Shown here: piece after piece, positions 46,568 through 58,860 of the stretch | How positions within the stretch are numbered: the first letter of the stretch is position 1 | How the letters are laid out: each line of letters opens with the position of its first letter | NCBI GenBank assembly: GCA_025175895.1 | Contig: CM046003.1 | Location: 24,325,245-24,389,244, forward strand | DNA: 64,000 bases | Reading direction: 5' to 3' | Source of the DNA: Wurfbainia villosa | Lineage: Eukaryota > Streptophyta > Magnoliopsida > Zingiberales > Zingiberaceae | Position numbers and translations under genes: made by a program | The notes under the pieces: model-generated | Databases searched by the model: none | What the model was told of the DNA's origin: nothing | What the model saw: only the letters and a program-made list of their open reading frames with translations

Positions 46568-48899
46568 GGGCATATTCGTCATCCAAATGATGAAGGAGTC
46601 CCTTAGTGATAATATTCCGAAAATACATCACTGTAATCAGATCTGGTAAAAACTTTGAAATAATATAAAATATAATTATTTTATTAACTATATGCATGCA
46701 TGACTAACATATACATCAATTAAAAGTAAAGTAGATTCATGACACCAAATCAAATTGCGACAAAACCAAAGTGCGTAAACAAACTACGATAACAATAAAG
46801 AAAATAGAACGACATCTCGACAATGCAGTGGGACCATCACGGCAAGGGACTCTTTGAGCGACGCGAAGGTAGGTCAATATGGCACATCCTCTATCAGCTA
46901 ACCTGGATGATAAGAGAAGAGGGAGTGAGTACAAACCACTCAGTGAATGGATAGAAGATAGTGCATGATCATATAAACATAATGGAGGTCAAAGGGAATA
47001 AGCTAGAGTAACCCCAAACCTCAGAGTATCAATATTGGTCCGCAATAGACCTGGTCAGCAATATAATAAAAGCACCTATGACATACACAAACCAACTGCA
47101 AATCTACTAGCAATAACTATCGAGATACCACAATAAAGTCTCATGGCTCTTGAGGTAATACCAAAGGACACTATCTGCGGACAACAACATGCTACCACGA
47201 ACAGGACTCATAGGTAGATAAGCAATCTACAGAGCACTGTCTATGGGCAACCATATTCTACCACGAACAGGATTCGTGGGTAGACAGACAGTATAAAAAC
47301 TCAATGTTTGCAGGCAACGACATACTACCATGAATGGTTCTCATGGGCAGACAGAGTATATAGCTATCTAGCTATTGACTGCACGCAACAACATGCTACC
47401 ACAAATAGGTCTCGTGGGCAGTCGATTATCCTAGGAGATTAAGCCTAGCATTATCCCACACATCTAGCATGAAACGTCTATCAAGGTCGTTAAAGATCAT
47501 CACCTACTAGTAAGCACATCGAAGGGGGTTAAGCCTAAATTATACCATTTCTACCGGTTTGATCGTGGTATCAACCGAAACAATAAATAACCAAATATGC
47601 ACATAACAATTATATCCATTAAGCATAAGTATCCACATGGTAACGAAAATCCAATAGCCTAGAAACCAAATAGAGTATACATATCATAAAGAGGTCAAGC
47701 AAATATAAAATCAAACAATACTAGAAGGAACATAGGATGTAAATATAATTTAAACTAAGTGATCAACATAGCCAAAATAATCATGCACTAAGATCTGAAG
47801 AGGTCAAAGAAACCACCCACCTCTGATGACAGAGCATCTAAACTATCTCTGAATTCGAGAATGTGCTTTCGCTTCCAACCTTGCTATGATTAAACCATCA
47901 TTAACTCAACTGTAAGTTATCTAATTTAATTTTCAACATTTTAATTAATATTTTCCCACCTTAATTAACCTAAAGATATCCATTCAATTATTTTAGTTCA
48001 ACCAAATCAATTGATCAAAATTTTGGATTAATTAATCATAAGCTAATTAATCAATTTAATTTTTGATTGATCAACCACCTAAGTGAAAGGAAATAAGATC
48101 CTACCACTAAACTTACTTAACCGAAAGCACCCCTTCCTTGTTTTGCAGTCTCCACCATCGATTGCCGGATTAGATCTCGGTAAGGCGGGAGGCAGCGACG
48201 GGTCCTTGGCGATCGGAAGTATCTTCAGGCGAAGGTGACCCTCGGCGCCGGCGGTGGTTCGAGGTGGAATCGAGCGTATGAGTAGCGTTGTCATGGGTCG
48301 ACGATTCTTGCGCCATTGCGGTCGATCATTATTCCGTGGTTGTGATCCGCGGATTATTGTCGTGACTCCGATGGAGATCAACCAGCGAGATTGACGATGT
48401 CAGAAGGTGTGGTTGGCAATGCCTAAGATGACACCGTCGGCTGACAGTGGCGAAGAGAAGTGCGCGATAGTAATATTCCACGGTGCAAGTAGGGCAGGTC
48501 GCGATGAATGGCCGGAAGGCGGCCGACGTTTGCAGCGACGACGATAGAGGTGGACACGTGGTGCGTGTGCGTGGGAGGCTGGGCGGAGGTGCGTATGCGG
48601 TGGGAGGCAGCGTGGAGGTGCATGTGTAGTGGGGATGCAACGCCGAAGCAGATCGGTCGAGGCCAACGAAAATAGGTTTATTTATAAACTAAGCTTTGTT
48701 GAATTAATCAACGTGACTAATTCTCTTAACCAAGTCCTAGCAATTTTTATCCCAAAAATTTCTAAAATTTATATAATACTTCTATTATTATTACCATTTT
48801 GTTTTATTATGAAATATCTATAAAAATATGTATATACATATTTTTATATTTCATTTTATTTTATTATTATTATTATTATATTTTTTTTCATATATTACA
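46568..48899 (-). repeat. 5' LTR of the chromovirus, main part
   Basis: About 2.33 kb, aligning with 13811-16106. It ends at CATATATTACA, followed by the duplication TAATA at 48900-48904. Confidence 0.92.
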
Positions 48900-48904
48900 T
48901 AATA

Positions 48905-49852
48905 GATATGTATGATGCAACTATTAATGTGTTTGAAAGCATTATCTCCTCTACTTCGATGTCTCGGGAAGCTAAAGGTTCCTTAATAGTGATGGCGTCT
49001 TTTGATTTCACTTTTATTTTACATTTGATGCATAAAATTATGGGAATTATAAATTTACTTTTTCGTACTTTACAACAAAAATCTCTTGATATTATAAATG
49101 CAATGAATTTGGTCTCTACAACTAAAACACTTTTTTTTAACATTGAGAAATGATAGTTTTGATATTCTTCTTTCACATGTCAAATTATTTTGCACAAGAT
49201 TTGATGTTGATATACCAGAGATGGGTGCTCGTTATAAACATTCTAATCATTCATATAGGCAAAAGGATACCATCACAATTGAGCATCACTTTCATTATGA
49301 TATATTTAATATTGCAGTAGATTTTCATTTGGAAGAGTTAAACTTTAAATTCAATGACAAGACAATAGAACTTCTTGTCCTTAGCTTTGATTTGGATCCA
49401 AAAGATAATTCTAAATGGTTCAACATTGATAAGATTTGTAGTCTTGTTGAAAAGTATTATCATGAGGAATTGACTAAATAAGAAATGCATAATTTGATGT
49501 GTCAACTACAACATTATGAGCTCGATGTAGTTTAATATGAAAATTTTCAAAAAATGTCCACTATTTCATAATTGTGCCAAGGGTTACTTGAAATAAAAAA
49601 ATTACAATACTATAATTTGATCGACGAGTTGATCCGTCTAATTTTAACTTTGTTTGTTTCTACGACAACTACAGAGTGTGCATTTTCGACTATAAAACAT
49701 GTTAAAATAGTTCTTCATAATAGAATGAGAGAGGATTTTCTAGCCGATTCTATGATTATATATGTTGAGAGAGAGTTTGCTTCAGGTATTGATTCAGATT
49801 CTATAATTGATGAATATTATATTTTGAAGAATCTTAAATCACAACTTCAATA
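48905..49852 (+). pseudogene. hAT-type transposase-like gene, 3' part
   Basis: Continues the gene broken at 13805. The first frame (48908-49153) is helical sequence preceding the core's end. A frameshift leads into 49143-49481 (HVKLFCTRFDVDIPEM). After stops near 49480-49570, the last frame (49572-49853) contains the hAT C-terminal dimerisation region: YNLIDELIRLILTL, then FVSTTTTECAFSTIKHVK and NRMREDFLADSMIIYVE. That domain joins transposase subunits. The natural stop is at 49851-49853. Confidence 0.85.
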
Positions 49853-49853
49853 G

Positions 49854-51072
49854 TATGTGTATGTATATATGGATCATCTTTGTATCTTGAGTTCAATGAT
49901 TGAAGTCCTTATATGATCTTGAGTTCTTGACATAAGTTTCAACGGATCTTATCTTAAGGTTTTGCTATGAAATTGTTCTCCCATCTTTAGAAATGCAATG
50001 AACACTTTGAGGTAGTCATTTTTTTTATCTTTCCCCTTACTAGGTTTTTGAAATTTGCTTTCCACTATCAAACAATTTGTGTTGAAAATTTATTGATTAA
50101 TTGTTTCTATACGTTATTATTAATCTGATGGAATATCTTCTTAATTGCATTTATTGTTAATTTATGAGAGTAATAGGACTCTTAATTTTGCCAATGCTAT
50201 ATCATCATGTTATATTTAGTAAAATTACTCCATTTCCACTCAATTTTTTGAGGAAATAAAATGGAGGAATTGATACAATTCAACACCTTCCTCTCTCAAC
50301 ATGAGAAATTGTTTATTAATCTTTTCATTTACCTCATATTTGCAACCAAATAAACATATTAACTAAGAAATATATTAAAACAGCCGATGTATAGTCCTTG
50401 TCGATGACCTTTACTTTAAATCTCACATAACCTTAACTCTAGATCTCTTATAGCACTTTAGTTTACTATTTTATATTAATCTGATGCTAGTTAAATGAGC
50501 TTGGCTTTCTGCGTGTTACTTAATATTTGAAGCGTTACATTTCTTATTATTGCTTTGCCGAGTGTCGGTCAGGATGATGATCTATTAAAAGTAATTGTTA
50601 GGACCGTTGGAATGCATCGTTTGATTTTATTAATTTGTATCATTTTCTTCAAAAATATGGTCAGACATTCAATTAATTGAATTATTAATTTTATAATTAT
50701 CATATATTAATTTAAGCTAAGCTTTTATTCTCAACCTTATCAACATAATGTCACAGAGTTATTTATTGTTGCTCTCCAGACCTGTCGTGATATGGCAATT
50801 TTTTTTTTTTGTTCCTGCTTTAATATCAAGCTCATCTCCATGGTATCGTAGTCAACTTTGGTATCGTAGTCAACTTTGATTTTAGATAGGAAAAGAAGAA
50901 GAAAGGAGAACAAGAAAGCAATTCCGAGTAAGAAAAGCCTATAAATGAATATTGTATGCTTTGTTGCCTCCATCAAATGTTTTTTTTCTTTTGTTGGTGT
51001 TGCTTATTTGGTAGGTAAATCAAAGGAAAATAATTTATAACATAAAAAATTTCTTCGTGTATATAAAATGTT
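49854..51072. other. AT-rich spacer after the hAT-like gene
   Basis: No recognisable coding domain or paired repeat ends. A short duplicated phrase (GTATCGTAGTCAACTTTG) occurs twice at 50843-50880. No hAT-type terminal inverted repeat was found. Confidence 0.4.
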
Positions 51073-51362
51073 AAGGGGTGTTTGATTCATAGAGAATTTT
51101 TTATTTTTTATTTTCATTTTCTCTTTTTTCAAAAAATAGAAAACGAGTTTTGTTTATTTTTCAGTTTTCCAAAAAATATTCTTTTATTTTTTAGAAAACG
51201 AAAATGGAAACAGAAAATGATTATTTCTCGTTTTTCAATTTTCCAGAAAACACTCTTTTATTTTTTGGAAAATGAAGATAGAAAATACGAACCAAACGTA
51301 TTTTTTCATTTTCACAGAAAATGAAAATGAAAAACGGAGAAGAAAATATCTACCAAACGTCT
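51073..51362. repeat. MITE-like AT-rich repeat, copy 2
   Basis: Edges GGTGTTTGATT and CTACCAAACGTC, body of GAAAATGGAAAC/TTTTCATTTTC words. Same type as 4617-4828 but longer through internal repetition. No coding capacity. Confidence 0.5.
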
Positions 51363-51565
51363 TATTTTTTCCTATCTCCTTCCACTTTATTACGTAATGA
51401 TTAATAATTTTTTTAAGATGAGCCGAGTAAATTTTAAGTCATTTTTAGAGGATTTATAATATTTAGTTCATGTATTTATCATTTAATAATTTACTGTAAT
51501 CTTAGAGAATATTATCAAAAAATAAAATGATTTTTGGACATAGAAAATGCAAAAGTGTTACGTTA
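51363..51565. other. Spacer left of Tat element B
   Basis: AT-rich, no feature recognised; ends at a TA run that marks the LTR start. Confidence 0.4.
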
Positions 51566-51663
51566 TGATATATATATATATATATATATCAGGGAAAACT
51601 AACTCATGACTAGGCAAATAAATTGGGTCTACCACGTCATCTAGTACGTAGTAGGTGGCACTC

Positions 51664-51835
51664 CGAACTTCTATCATGCCAGACGCCCCACATCTCGGCC
51701 CGGACTTCTATCATGTCAGATGCTCCGCATCTCGGCCCGGACTTCTATCATGTCAGACACCCTGCATCTCGGCCCATACTTCTATCATGTCAGACGCCCC
51801 ACGTCTCGCCCCGGACTTCTATTATATTGAAGGTC
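51664..51835 (+). repeat. U3 tandem repeat, 38-bp units, 5' LTR
   Basis: Four units plus a partial of GGACTTCTATCATGTCAGA then CGCCCCGCATCTCGGCCC. The position upstream of the TATA box suggests an enhancer-like role (inference). Confidence 0.85.
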
Positions 51836-52306
51836 TGTCCGTTGCATCCACTTTACATCTCGACAAAAGCACGTCATTTCTGACATAAAGTTTCCCCATA
51901 TAAGTTACCTTATTCAATCAAAGGAGAAAATGGTTTTTTCATATCCACAAGCTGACCTGACAATCCTCATCATCACTTCTCTCCGACAAAAAGGCAAACC
52001 CCTCTGTCAAGGTTTAAATGGATGTCTGCAGCATTAATTAGGATTTATCTCCTATCAACCGCGCGACGTGTATTAATTGCAATCCGCGCGCAAAAGTAGA
52101 CGTCTCTGTCGGATCTCAGAAAGATGGTTGCGGCATTAATTAGGATTGACCTTCTATCAACCGTTCGATGTGCATTAATTGCAGTCAATGCGCCTGCTAC
52201 AATTGCAAAGGCAATGATAGCGGTGTACGTCTCTTTGAGGTCATATCACCTTCGTTGGCATTATCATCTTCGCTGGCATTATCTATCAACGGGGGAACTC
52301 CCCCTC

Positions 52307-52315
52307 TATATATAT
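52307..52315 (+). promoter_or_regulatory. TATA box, 5' LTR of Tat element B
   Basis: CTCTATATATATGG followed by pyrimidine-rich DNA; present at the same place in the 3' LTR (62408-62416). Transcription would start about 30 bp downstream. Confidence 0.65.
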
Positions 52316-52636
52316 GGCTTTCCCTGAAAAGAGGAGGTAAGCTTTCACACTCTTAGCTCCGTTCCCTTCAGTTTCTTTCTACCTCTTCATACTAATTTCC
52401 TGCCTTGAGCGTCGGAGGGGCTTTGCCGAGATCTCTCTCGGCGCCCTTAACCGTTTGCTGCTGTGCAGGCCCTCTATTCGGCTCGGCTCTCGTCACTTGA
52501 CTCGGCCATCTGGCAAGGCCGTGTTCCAGCTGTGCTTGACTTTCCTCCACGTCATCTCTTCACGTGATAGTTGTCGGTTCTTGATATTTTTGCCACTAAG
52601 ACACCTCACCATCATCGTCTCGATAGGCAACATAAT

Positions 52637-52654
52637 TGGCGTCGTCTGTGGGAA
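52637..52654 (+). promoter_or_regulatory. Primer binding site of Tat element B
   Basis: TGGCGTCGTCTGTGGGAA, one base different from the site in element A. Confidence 0.82.
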
Positions 52655-52686
52655 ACTTCTTTAAAAAATAAACGCCTGAGGAAAAG

Positions 52687-53892
52687 ATGAGAGACCCAGG
52701 AGCGAATTCTGGCAACCACAACTCCACTGAGGGGAATCTGACAAAGGAGAGCATCATAGCCCTCGACAAGACCACCATGAAAGACGTTCTGCGCGATCTC
52801 CTGCCCTGAGAAAATACCCCAGTGCAGACTTTCCCTAGCCCGGTTCAGGGCTCCACGCCAATTTCAATTCCATCCACCCTAGTTGCACCAGGGCCGACTC
52901 CCGCTGTCTCAATACCGACCGAGTCATCCTCTACTGCCTCGTTATCGCAATCTTTAGAGGAGGCACCCTCCTACATGCCGACAGAAAGGGATCTCGAAAA
53001 GGGAAAGACTCCAGTAAGCAACACTGAATCTCCTCTTGTTCCCAGCATTATAGCCGCCAAGATGCCCAAGTCCTTCAAGAAAGTTTTCATAGGAGAATAT
53101 AGCGGCTCAGCCGACCCAGAAGAGTACTTGGGAAGGTTTAAGAAAGTCGCACTGATACACGACTACTCGGATGGAGCCAAATGTAAGGTCTTCTCTCTCA
53201 ACTTAATTGGCTCCTCCCAAAGATGGTTCGACCGACTACCGACCGGATCCATCCATTCCTTCCAAGAGTTGTCTGTGTTATTCCTGCAATGCTTCGCTAG
53301 TAGCAAGAGGTATTGTCGAACAGCTTAGTACTTCATGACCATGAAGCTAGAAAAAGGTGAGTCCCTAAGAGATTACTTGCATCGCTTCAACCGGGTAGCT
53401 GTTGACGTCTCGGATGCTTCACCAAAGACCGTGGTGGACGCCTTCTCTTATGGTCTAATACGGGGGGATTTCTCTAAATCATTGATAAAGAGGCCTCCTC
53501 TTCACTTCGAGGCTTTGCTGGCTAGAGCCGAAGAATATATCAATTTAGAAGAGGCCGAGAAGGCGACCGACGGACAGTGGCAGACTGATCAGCCCAAACC
53601 TCAAAGGATCAGTCAGAAGGCTCTGCTGCATCCTTGACCTCCCAGAGTCCCTCCTATTTATCCCCCTCGACTCATGAAAGACAGGACCATTCATGCAATG
53701 CAAAAGTTACCCGCTGTGGCGATACAACCCGAGCAACGCGGCCCTTTCTGCGCTTTTCATCAAATATATGGTCATTCGACACGGGAGTGCCGCACTTTAG
53801 CTGATGAGATCAGGAAAGTGATGAGGGAGCAACAGCATACCCTCAATACTCCGCCCCGCGGTGTAAGACCCGAACCACAGAGTTATTTCTAG
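52687..53892 (+). pseudogene. gag of Tat element B
   Basis: The ATG at 52687 begins MRDPGANSGN. One frame runs to 53892 with stops near 52809, 53328 and 53637. A proline/serine-rich N-terminus precedes the capsid part (EYSGSADPEEYLGRFKKVAL, QRWFDRLPTGSI, LRDYLHRFNRVAVDV). The knuckle CAFHQIYGHSTREC lies near 53750-53790. Since few stops break a long frame, this copy is less decayed than element A. Confidence 0.88.
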
Positions 53893-53957
53893 CGCAATAC
53901 GGCTAGAAGGGTCCCTCGGTCGGCACCCGAACAGCAAAGGCCAGCTCAAGTCCCGCG

Positions 53958-54652
53958 TTGATCTTGAGAAGTTACTCCGGGCAGGGCCATCTCTCCCCCC
54001 CCCCACACCGGAGAACAATCAACATGATCACCGGAGGAACTACTAATGGGGACTCAAATCGAGCCAGGAAAGCTCACGGGAGACGATTGGAAAATATGCA
54101 AGTAAACACCAGTCGGAAGCCCGTAGATGGACCAGCAGTAAATTTTGGCCCTGAGGACCTGCGAGGGTCACTACTCTTCACGATGATGCCTTGGTGATAA
54201 GAGCTACTATCGCCAACTATGACATGGCCCGAATCTTCGTGGACACAGGTAGCTTAGTTAACATATTATTTAAAGATGCTTTTAACCGCATGCAGCTCGA
54301 GACAGCCCGACTCTAACCAATGAATACGGCCTTATTCGGTTTCTCAGGCCATGAAGTGATGCCGCTTGGTCGAATCGATCTCCCCCTATCTCTGGGAGAG
54401 TAGCCTCTTCGCTAGACGCGGATGACTACTTTCACCATTGTGGATGCCACCTCGGCCTACAATGTTATTTTGGGAAGGTCGGCCCTACATTCTTTCGAAG
54501 CCGTTGTTTCCACTTACCATGAGAAGATCAAGTTCCCCATAGACAATAAAATCGGGGAAGTAGCTGGAGATCAAAAGGCTGCTCGAAGATGTTATGTGGA
54601 AGAAGTCCGAACTGGTCCCAGAAAAAGTCGGAAGACAGAAGGAGTAGGGTAA
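53958..54652 (+). pseudogene. Protease of Tat element B
   Basis: NRARKAHGRRLENM and NFGPEDLRGS lead, after a frameshift near 54190, to the intact active-site FVDTGSLVNILF (DTGS at 54242-54253). A further stretch, TSAYNVILGRSALHSF (54422-54652), ends the domain. Stops near 54316 and 54403 are in frame. Confidence 0.85.
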
Positions 54653-54658
54653 TACGCT

Positions 54659-55990
54659 TTGCATGAAGCCCCCTTGGGAGAGGCCATAGGCGAAGAGAAA
54701 ATACAAGTATGGCCCGACCAGCTCGAGCGAATCGTCCGAATGGCGGCAGATTTACTAGATGATTTGAAGCAGAAGGTTAAAGATTGCCTGATCAGCAACC
54801 GAGACGTCTTCTCTTGGCCGGATGAACAACATCAGAGCATCTCTCAGCCCGTCATGGAGCACAAGCTGAATATATTCCCTGGGGCCCGGCCCATTCGGCA
54901 AAAGAGAAGGCACTTTGGACCACAAAAAGACCAAATCATCCGAGCCGAGGTGCAGAAACTTTTGCAAGCTGGATATATCCGAGAAGTACAGTTCTCCGAA
55001 TGGCTAGCTAATGTTGTACTAGTACCGAAACCAGGGGGAAAGTGGAGGGTATGTATAAACTTCAAAGACCTCAATAAAGCATGCCCTAAAGATTGCTACC
55101 CTTTGTCTCGAATAGATCAAGTGGTAGATTCCACTGCAGGTTGTGAGTTGATTTGTATGTTGGATGCCCACCAGGGATATCATCAGATTCTGCTTGCCTT
55201 GGAAGATCAAGAAAAGGTTAGTTTTGTCACCACGAATGGCACCTTTTGTTACAAGGTCATGCCGTTCGGATTGAATAATGCGGGAGCCACCTATCAGAGG
55301 TTGATAGATAAGGTGTTCCGGTCGCAAATAGGCCGAAACATAGAGGTATACGTGGATGACATCCTCATCAAATCCACTAAGGCTGGAGATATAGTCAAAG
55401 ACATGGCAGAAGCATTTGACACCTTACGAAAATATGGAATTCGGCTCAACCCGGACAAGTGCATATTCGGAGTTCGTGGGGGCAAGTTCCTGGGATAAAT
55501 TGTCACTGAGCGTGGCATTGAAGTTAATCCCGAAAAAGCTCAGGTCTTACAGAGCATGACTTCTCCTCAGAATGTCAAGGAAGTGCAAAAGCTGTTGGGC
55601 CGGATAACCGCACTCTCCATATTCATCCTTAAGTCGGCTGAGCGGAGTCTCCCTTTCTTCAAGGTACTCCGCAAGTCGACTCGGTTTTCATGGGATGAAA
55701 AATGTAAATAGGATTTCACATAACTGAAGCAATATATAGCCGCTTTGCCCACACTGGCCAAGTCGGTCCCGGGGGAAAGTCTACAGTTGTACCTAGCCTC
55801 CTCTAAGGAAGTTGTGGCATCAGTATTACTCTGGCAGGAAGCAGGTAAACAACTGCCCATTTACTTCGTCAGTCATTTGTTAAAAGATGCTGAGAGCAGG
55901 TACACGACTCTGGAAAAGCTGACCCTTGCTCTACTAATGACAGCTCGGAAACTCTGACCTTATTTCTTATCCCATCCGATCACAGTCCTG
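54659..55990 (+). pseudogene. Reverse transcriptase and first RNase H of Tat element B
   Basis: The 279-codon frame to 55498 spans most of RT: NVVLVPKPGGKWRVCINFKD, MLDAHQGYHQILLA, VMPFGLNNAGATYQRLIDKV and YVDD at 55349-55360. After one stop the connection follows (EVQKLLGRITALSIF), then the first RNase H (PIYFVSHLLKDAESRYTTLE). Stops at 55496 and near 55710 and 55957 inactivate it. Confidence 0.9.
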
Positions 55991-56765
55991 ACTAACAGTG
56001 GCCTCGGAAGGATATTAAACAATCCGGAAGCATCTACCCACTTAATCAAATGGATCACCAAGTTATCCGAATATGATATCCAATATCAACCCCGTATGAC
56101 CCTCAAGGCTCAAGTATTGGCGGACTTTTTAGCCGAGACGCCCAGACTGGAGAAGAATGAGGAGTGGAAAATATATGTGGACGGCTCAGCAACTAAGCAA
56201 GGTAGTGGAGTGAGAATACTATTGATATCCCCTCAAGGGGACGACATCCGAATAGCCATACAGCTCAATTTCCGAGCTTCCAACAATGAGGCAGAGTACG
56301 AAGCTTTATTAGCAGGAATGTGAGCCGCCCATCATCTCGGAGCTGCTCGGATTTCCTTATATTCTGACTCACAGTTGGTCGTAGAATAGCTCAAGGGTCG
56401 TTCGATATTAACAATCAAAGGTTGAGGCGTTATAGGCAAGCTTATCAGAAGTTGGCCTCGGAATTTCAGGAGATAACCCTGCACAAAATACCCAGAGTGG
56501 ACAATCAAAAGGCCAACGAGTTAGCCCGCATGGCTAGTCACTCACCGCCTGAAGCTTGGAAGATTCGGTGGCTGAGATGCAGCTCATCTCTAACATAGAT
56601 CAAGAGCCGAGGATGTCTTATAGCCCTTCAGACTGGAGAAACCCCTTAATCGATTATCTCAAAGATGGGGTATTACCCGATGACAGAGCTGAGGCCCAAG
56701 CCGTCAAGAAAAGAAGCACTCGTTTTGTCCTGGTAGGCAACACACTATACAAGCGAGCTTTCTCT
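55991..56765 (+). pseudogene. Second (archaeal-type) RNase H of Tat element B
   Basis: EWKIYVDGSATKQGSGV at 56160, then NEAEYEALLAGM at 56285 and YSDSQLVVE near 56360, the Asp-Glu-Asp layout of RNase H. Having this domain after the first RNase H is typical of Tat. Stops near 56323 and 56388, and shifts to 56768, break it. Confidence 0.85.
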
Positions 56766-56789
56766 TGACCTCTACTCAAATGCCTCGGC

Positions 56790-57866
56790 CCAGAAGAGGC
56801 AGATTATGTTATGCGCGAAATACACAAAGGCTACTGTGGAAATCATTCTGGAGGAATTTCTCTAGCAAGGAAAGTCTTATTGGCCGGGTATTTTTGGCCC
56901 ACATTATAGCGAGATGCCTCCCATTGTGTACGGGTATGTCTTAGCTGTCAGAAGCATCAGAATTTCTCTCAGAAGCCAACCGAGCTGCTAAAGGCTTCTG
57001 TAGTATCTTGTCCCTTTGACCAGTGGGGAATGGATATAGTGGGGCCACTACCCATGGGGCCGAATCAGAAGAAATTTCTGTTAGTAGCTATTGACTATTT
57101 CTCAAAATGGGTGGAAGTCGAGCCACTGGCCAAAATAATCGAAGAGGTTGTGTTAAAGTTCCTCTGGAAAAATATAGTGTGCCAATTCGACATTCCAAGA
57201 AGACTGATCTCAGATAATGGGAGACAATTCCAAGGTCATAAAATGAAAGAGTGGTGCCAACAATTGGAAATTCAACAAGTCTTCACCTTGGTAGCCTACC
57301 CGCAGAGCAATGGACAAGTCAAAGTCACTAACCGAGAGCTAATCCGGGGGCTCAAAACCAAGCTGGATCATATAGAAGGGAGTTGGGTAGACGAGTTACC
57401 CAGTATCTTATGGGCTTACAGGACTACCCCCAAAGACAGCACTGGCCTCACCCCATTTCATTTAGTTTATGGTGCTAAATCCCTCGTCCCTATGGAAATC
57501 GGTATGCGATCACCCCGGGCATCTGCCTACACACTCGATGATGAAGCCAACAAGGGAAAAAGGCTGGTCGAGCTGGACCTGGTGTCCGAGGCCTGAGATC
57601 AGGCAGCCAGTCGGATGAACATTTTCCAAAGGAAGATCGCTCAGGCTTACAACAGAAAGGTGGTGCCTCGCTCCTTCCAACCAGGCGACTTTGTGTGGAA
57701 AAAGATTCAGCCAGCCGGAGAGGTTCGTAAATTGGCACCTCGCTGGGAAGGCCCATATAAGGTTATTAAGAAACTCAGTTCCGGTGCCAATCATCTCCAG
57801 AATAGTGAGGGGAAGGAACTCACTCAGCCCTGGAATGCTTTCCACCTGCGGCCTTATCATGTTTGA
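56790..57866 (+). pseudogene. Integrase of Tat element B
   Basis: The zinc-binding part reads YCGNHSGG then CVRVCLSCQKHQN (56830-56960). The core frame (57030-57596) has WGMDIVGPLP and SDNGRQFQGHKM. The third catalytic acid, Glu in the family, is Lys (57321-57323, in NGQVKVTNRE). The C-terminal part (57615-57866) has QPGDFVWKKI and APRWEGPYKVIKKL, with no chromodomain. A stop at 57594-57596 separates the parts. Confidence 0.9.
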
Positions 57867-57929
57867 GAGATCTGACACCATGTAATAAAATCTCCCTATA
57901 ATGAAAATTCCGCTTCATGAGTACAAATG

Positions 57930-58860
57930 AGTTTCTAAAGGCTTAGTCCATTCGGCCACATCGCCCACGCTATTCGGTTATTCCCCTTGGGTATCGCTTA
58001 TCACAGCTGGTCTCAAGTGCATCCATTCAATTTTCTCCTTGGGTATCGCTTATCACAGCTGGTCCCAAGTATAGCCATTCGGTTTTCTCCTTGAGTATCG
58101 CTTATCATAGTTGGTCCCAAGTATTCTCTATTCGGCTATTCCCCTTGGGTATCTCTTATCACAGTTGGTCCCAAGTATAGCCATTTGGTTTTCTCCTTGG
58201 GTATCGCTTATCATAGTTGGTCCCAAGTATTCTCTATTCGGCTATTCCCCTTGGGTATCGCTTATCACAGCTGGTCTCAAGTACAGTCATTCGGTATTCC
58301 CCTTGGGTATCGCTTATCACAGCTGGTCCCAAGTACAGTCATTCAGTTTTCTCCTTGGGTATCGCTTATCACAGCTGGTCCCAAGTACAGCCATTTGGTC
58401 TTCTCCTTGGGTATCGTTTATCACAGTTGGTCCTAAGTATTTTCTATTCGGCTATTCCCCTTGGGTATTGCTTATTACAGCTGGTCCCAAGTACAACCAT
58501 TCGATTTTCTCCTTGGGTATCGCTTATCACAGCTGGTCCCAAGTATTCTCTATTCGGTTATTCCCCTTGGGTATCGCTTATCACAGCTGGTCCCAAGTAC
58601 ATCCATTCAGTTTTCTCCTTGAGTATCGTTTATCACAGATGGTCTCAAGTATTCTCTATTCGGCTATTCCCCTTGGGTATCGCTTATCACAACTGGTCCT
58701 AAGTACAGCCATTCAGTTTTCTCCTTGGGTATCGCTTATCACAGTTGGTCCCAAGTATTCTCTATTCGGCTATTTCCCCTGGGTATCGCTTATCACAGCT
58801 GGTCCCGAGTATTCTCCATGCGATTATTCCCCTCAAGTATCACTCATTCCCCCCTGGGAG
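57930..58860 (+). repeat. 3' minisatellite of Tat element B, 52-54-bp units
   Basis: About 17 units, each with CCTTGGGTATCGCTTATCAC and AGCTGGTCCCAAGTA. Two alternating variants differ in the tail: CAGCCATTCGGTTTTCT and TTCTCTATTCGGCTATTCC. Because few stops occur in the unit, long frames run through it in all phases (for example 58111-58938). Tat elements are known to grow such arrays after pol. Confidence 0.92.

Larger units (their letters stand above)
13811..48899 (-). mobile_element. Chromovirus (Tekay/Del-like Ty3/gypsy) with nested insertions
   Basis: On the minus strand: 5' LTR (46568-48899 plus 38488-38500), tRNA-Met primer site, gag, protease, RT, RNase H, integrase with chromodomain, polypurine tract, 3' LTR (13811-16106). 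LTR ends are TGTAATATATG and GGGGCATGACA/GGGGCGTGACA. The 5-bp duplication TAATA is perfect on both sides. About 17.3 kb of copia-derived nest interrupts the protease and about 8.1 kb of LARD2 interrupts the 5' LTR. The element split a hAT-like gene. Confidence 0.93.
51566..52629 (+). repeat. 5' LTR of Tat element B
   Basis: About 1.06 kb. It starts TGATATATA where the other LTR has TGCTTATAATACC, then aligns from CAGGGAAAACTAAC on. It includes four U3 repeats, a duplicated 108-bp block (52019-52240) and a TATA box. Confidence 0.85.

Noticed and set aside
57930..58860. CRISPR-like regular repeats
   Set aside because: Plant retrotransposon context, units directly adjoining with no unique spacers, and no cas genes.
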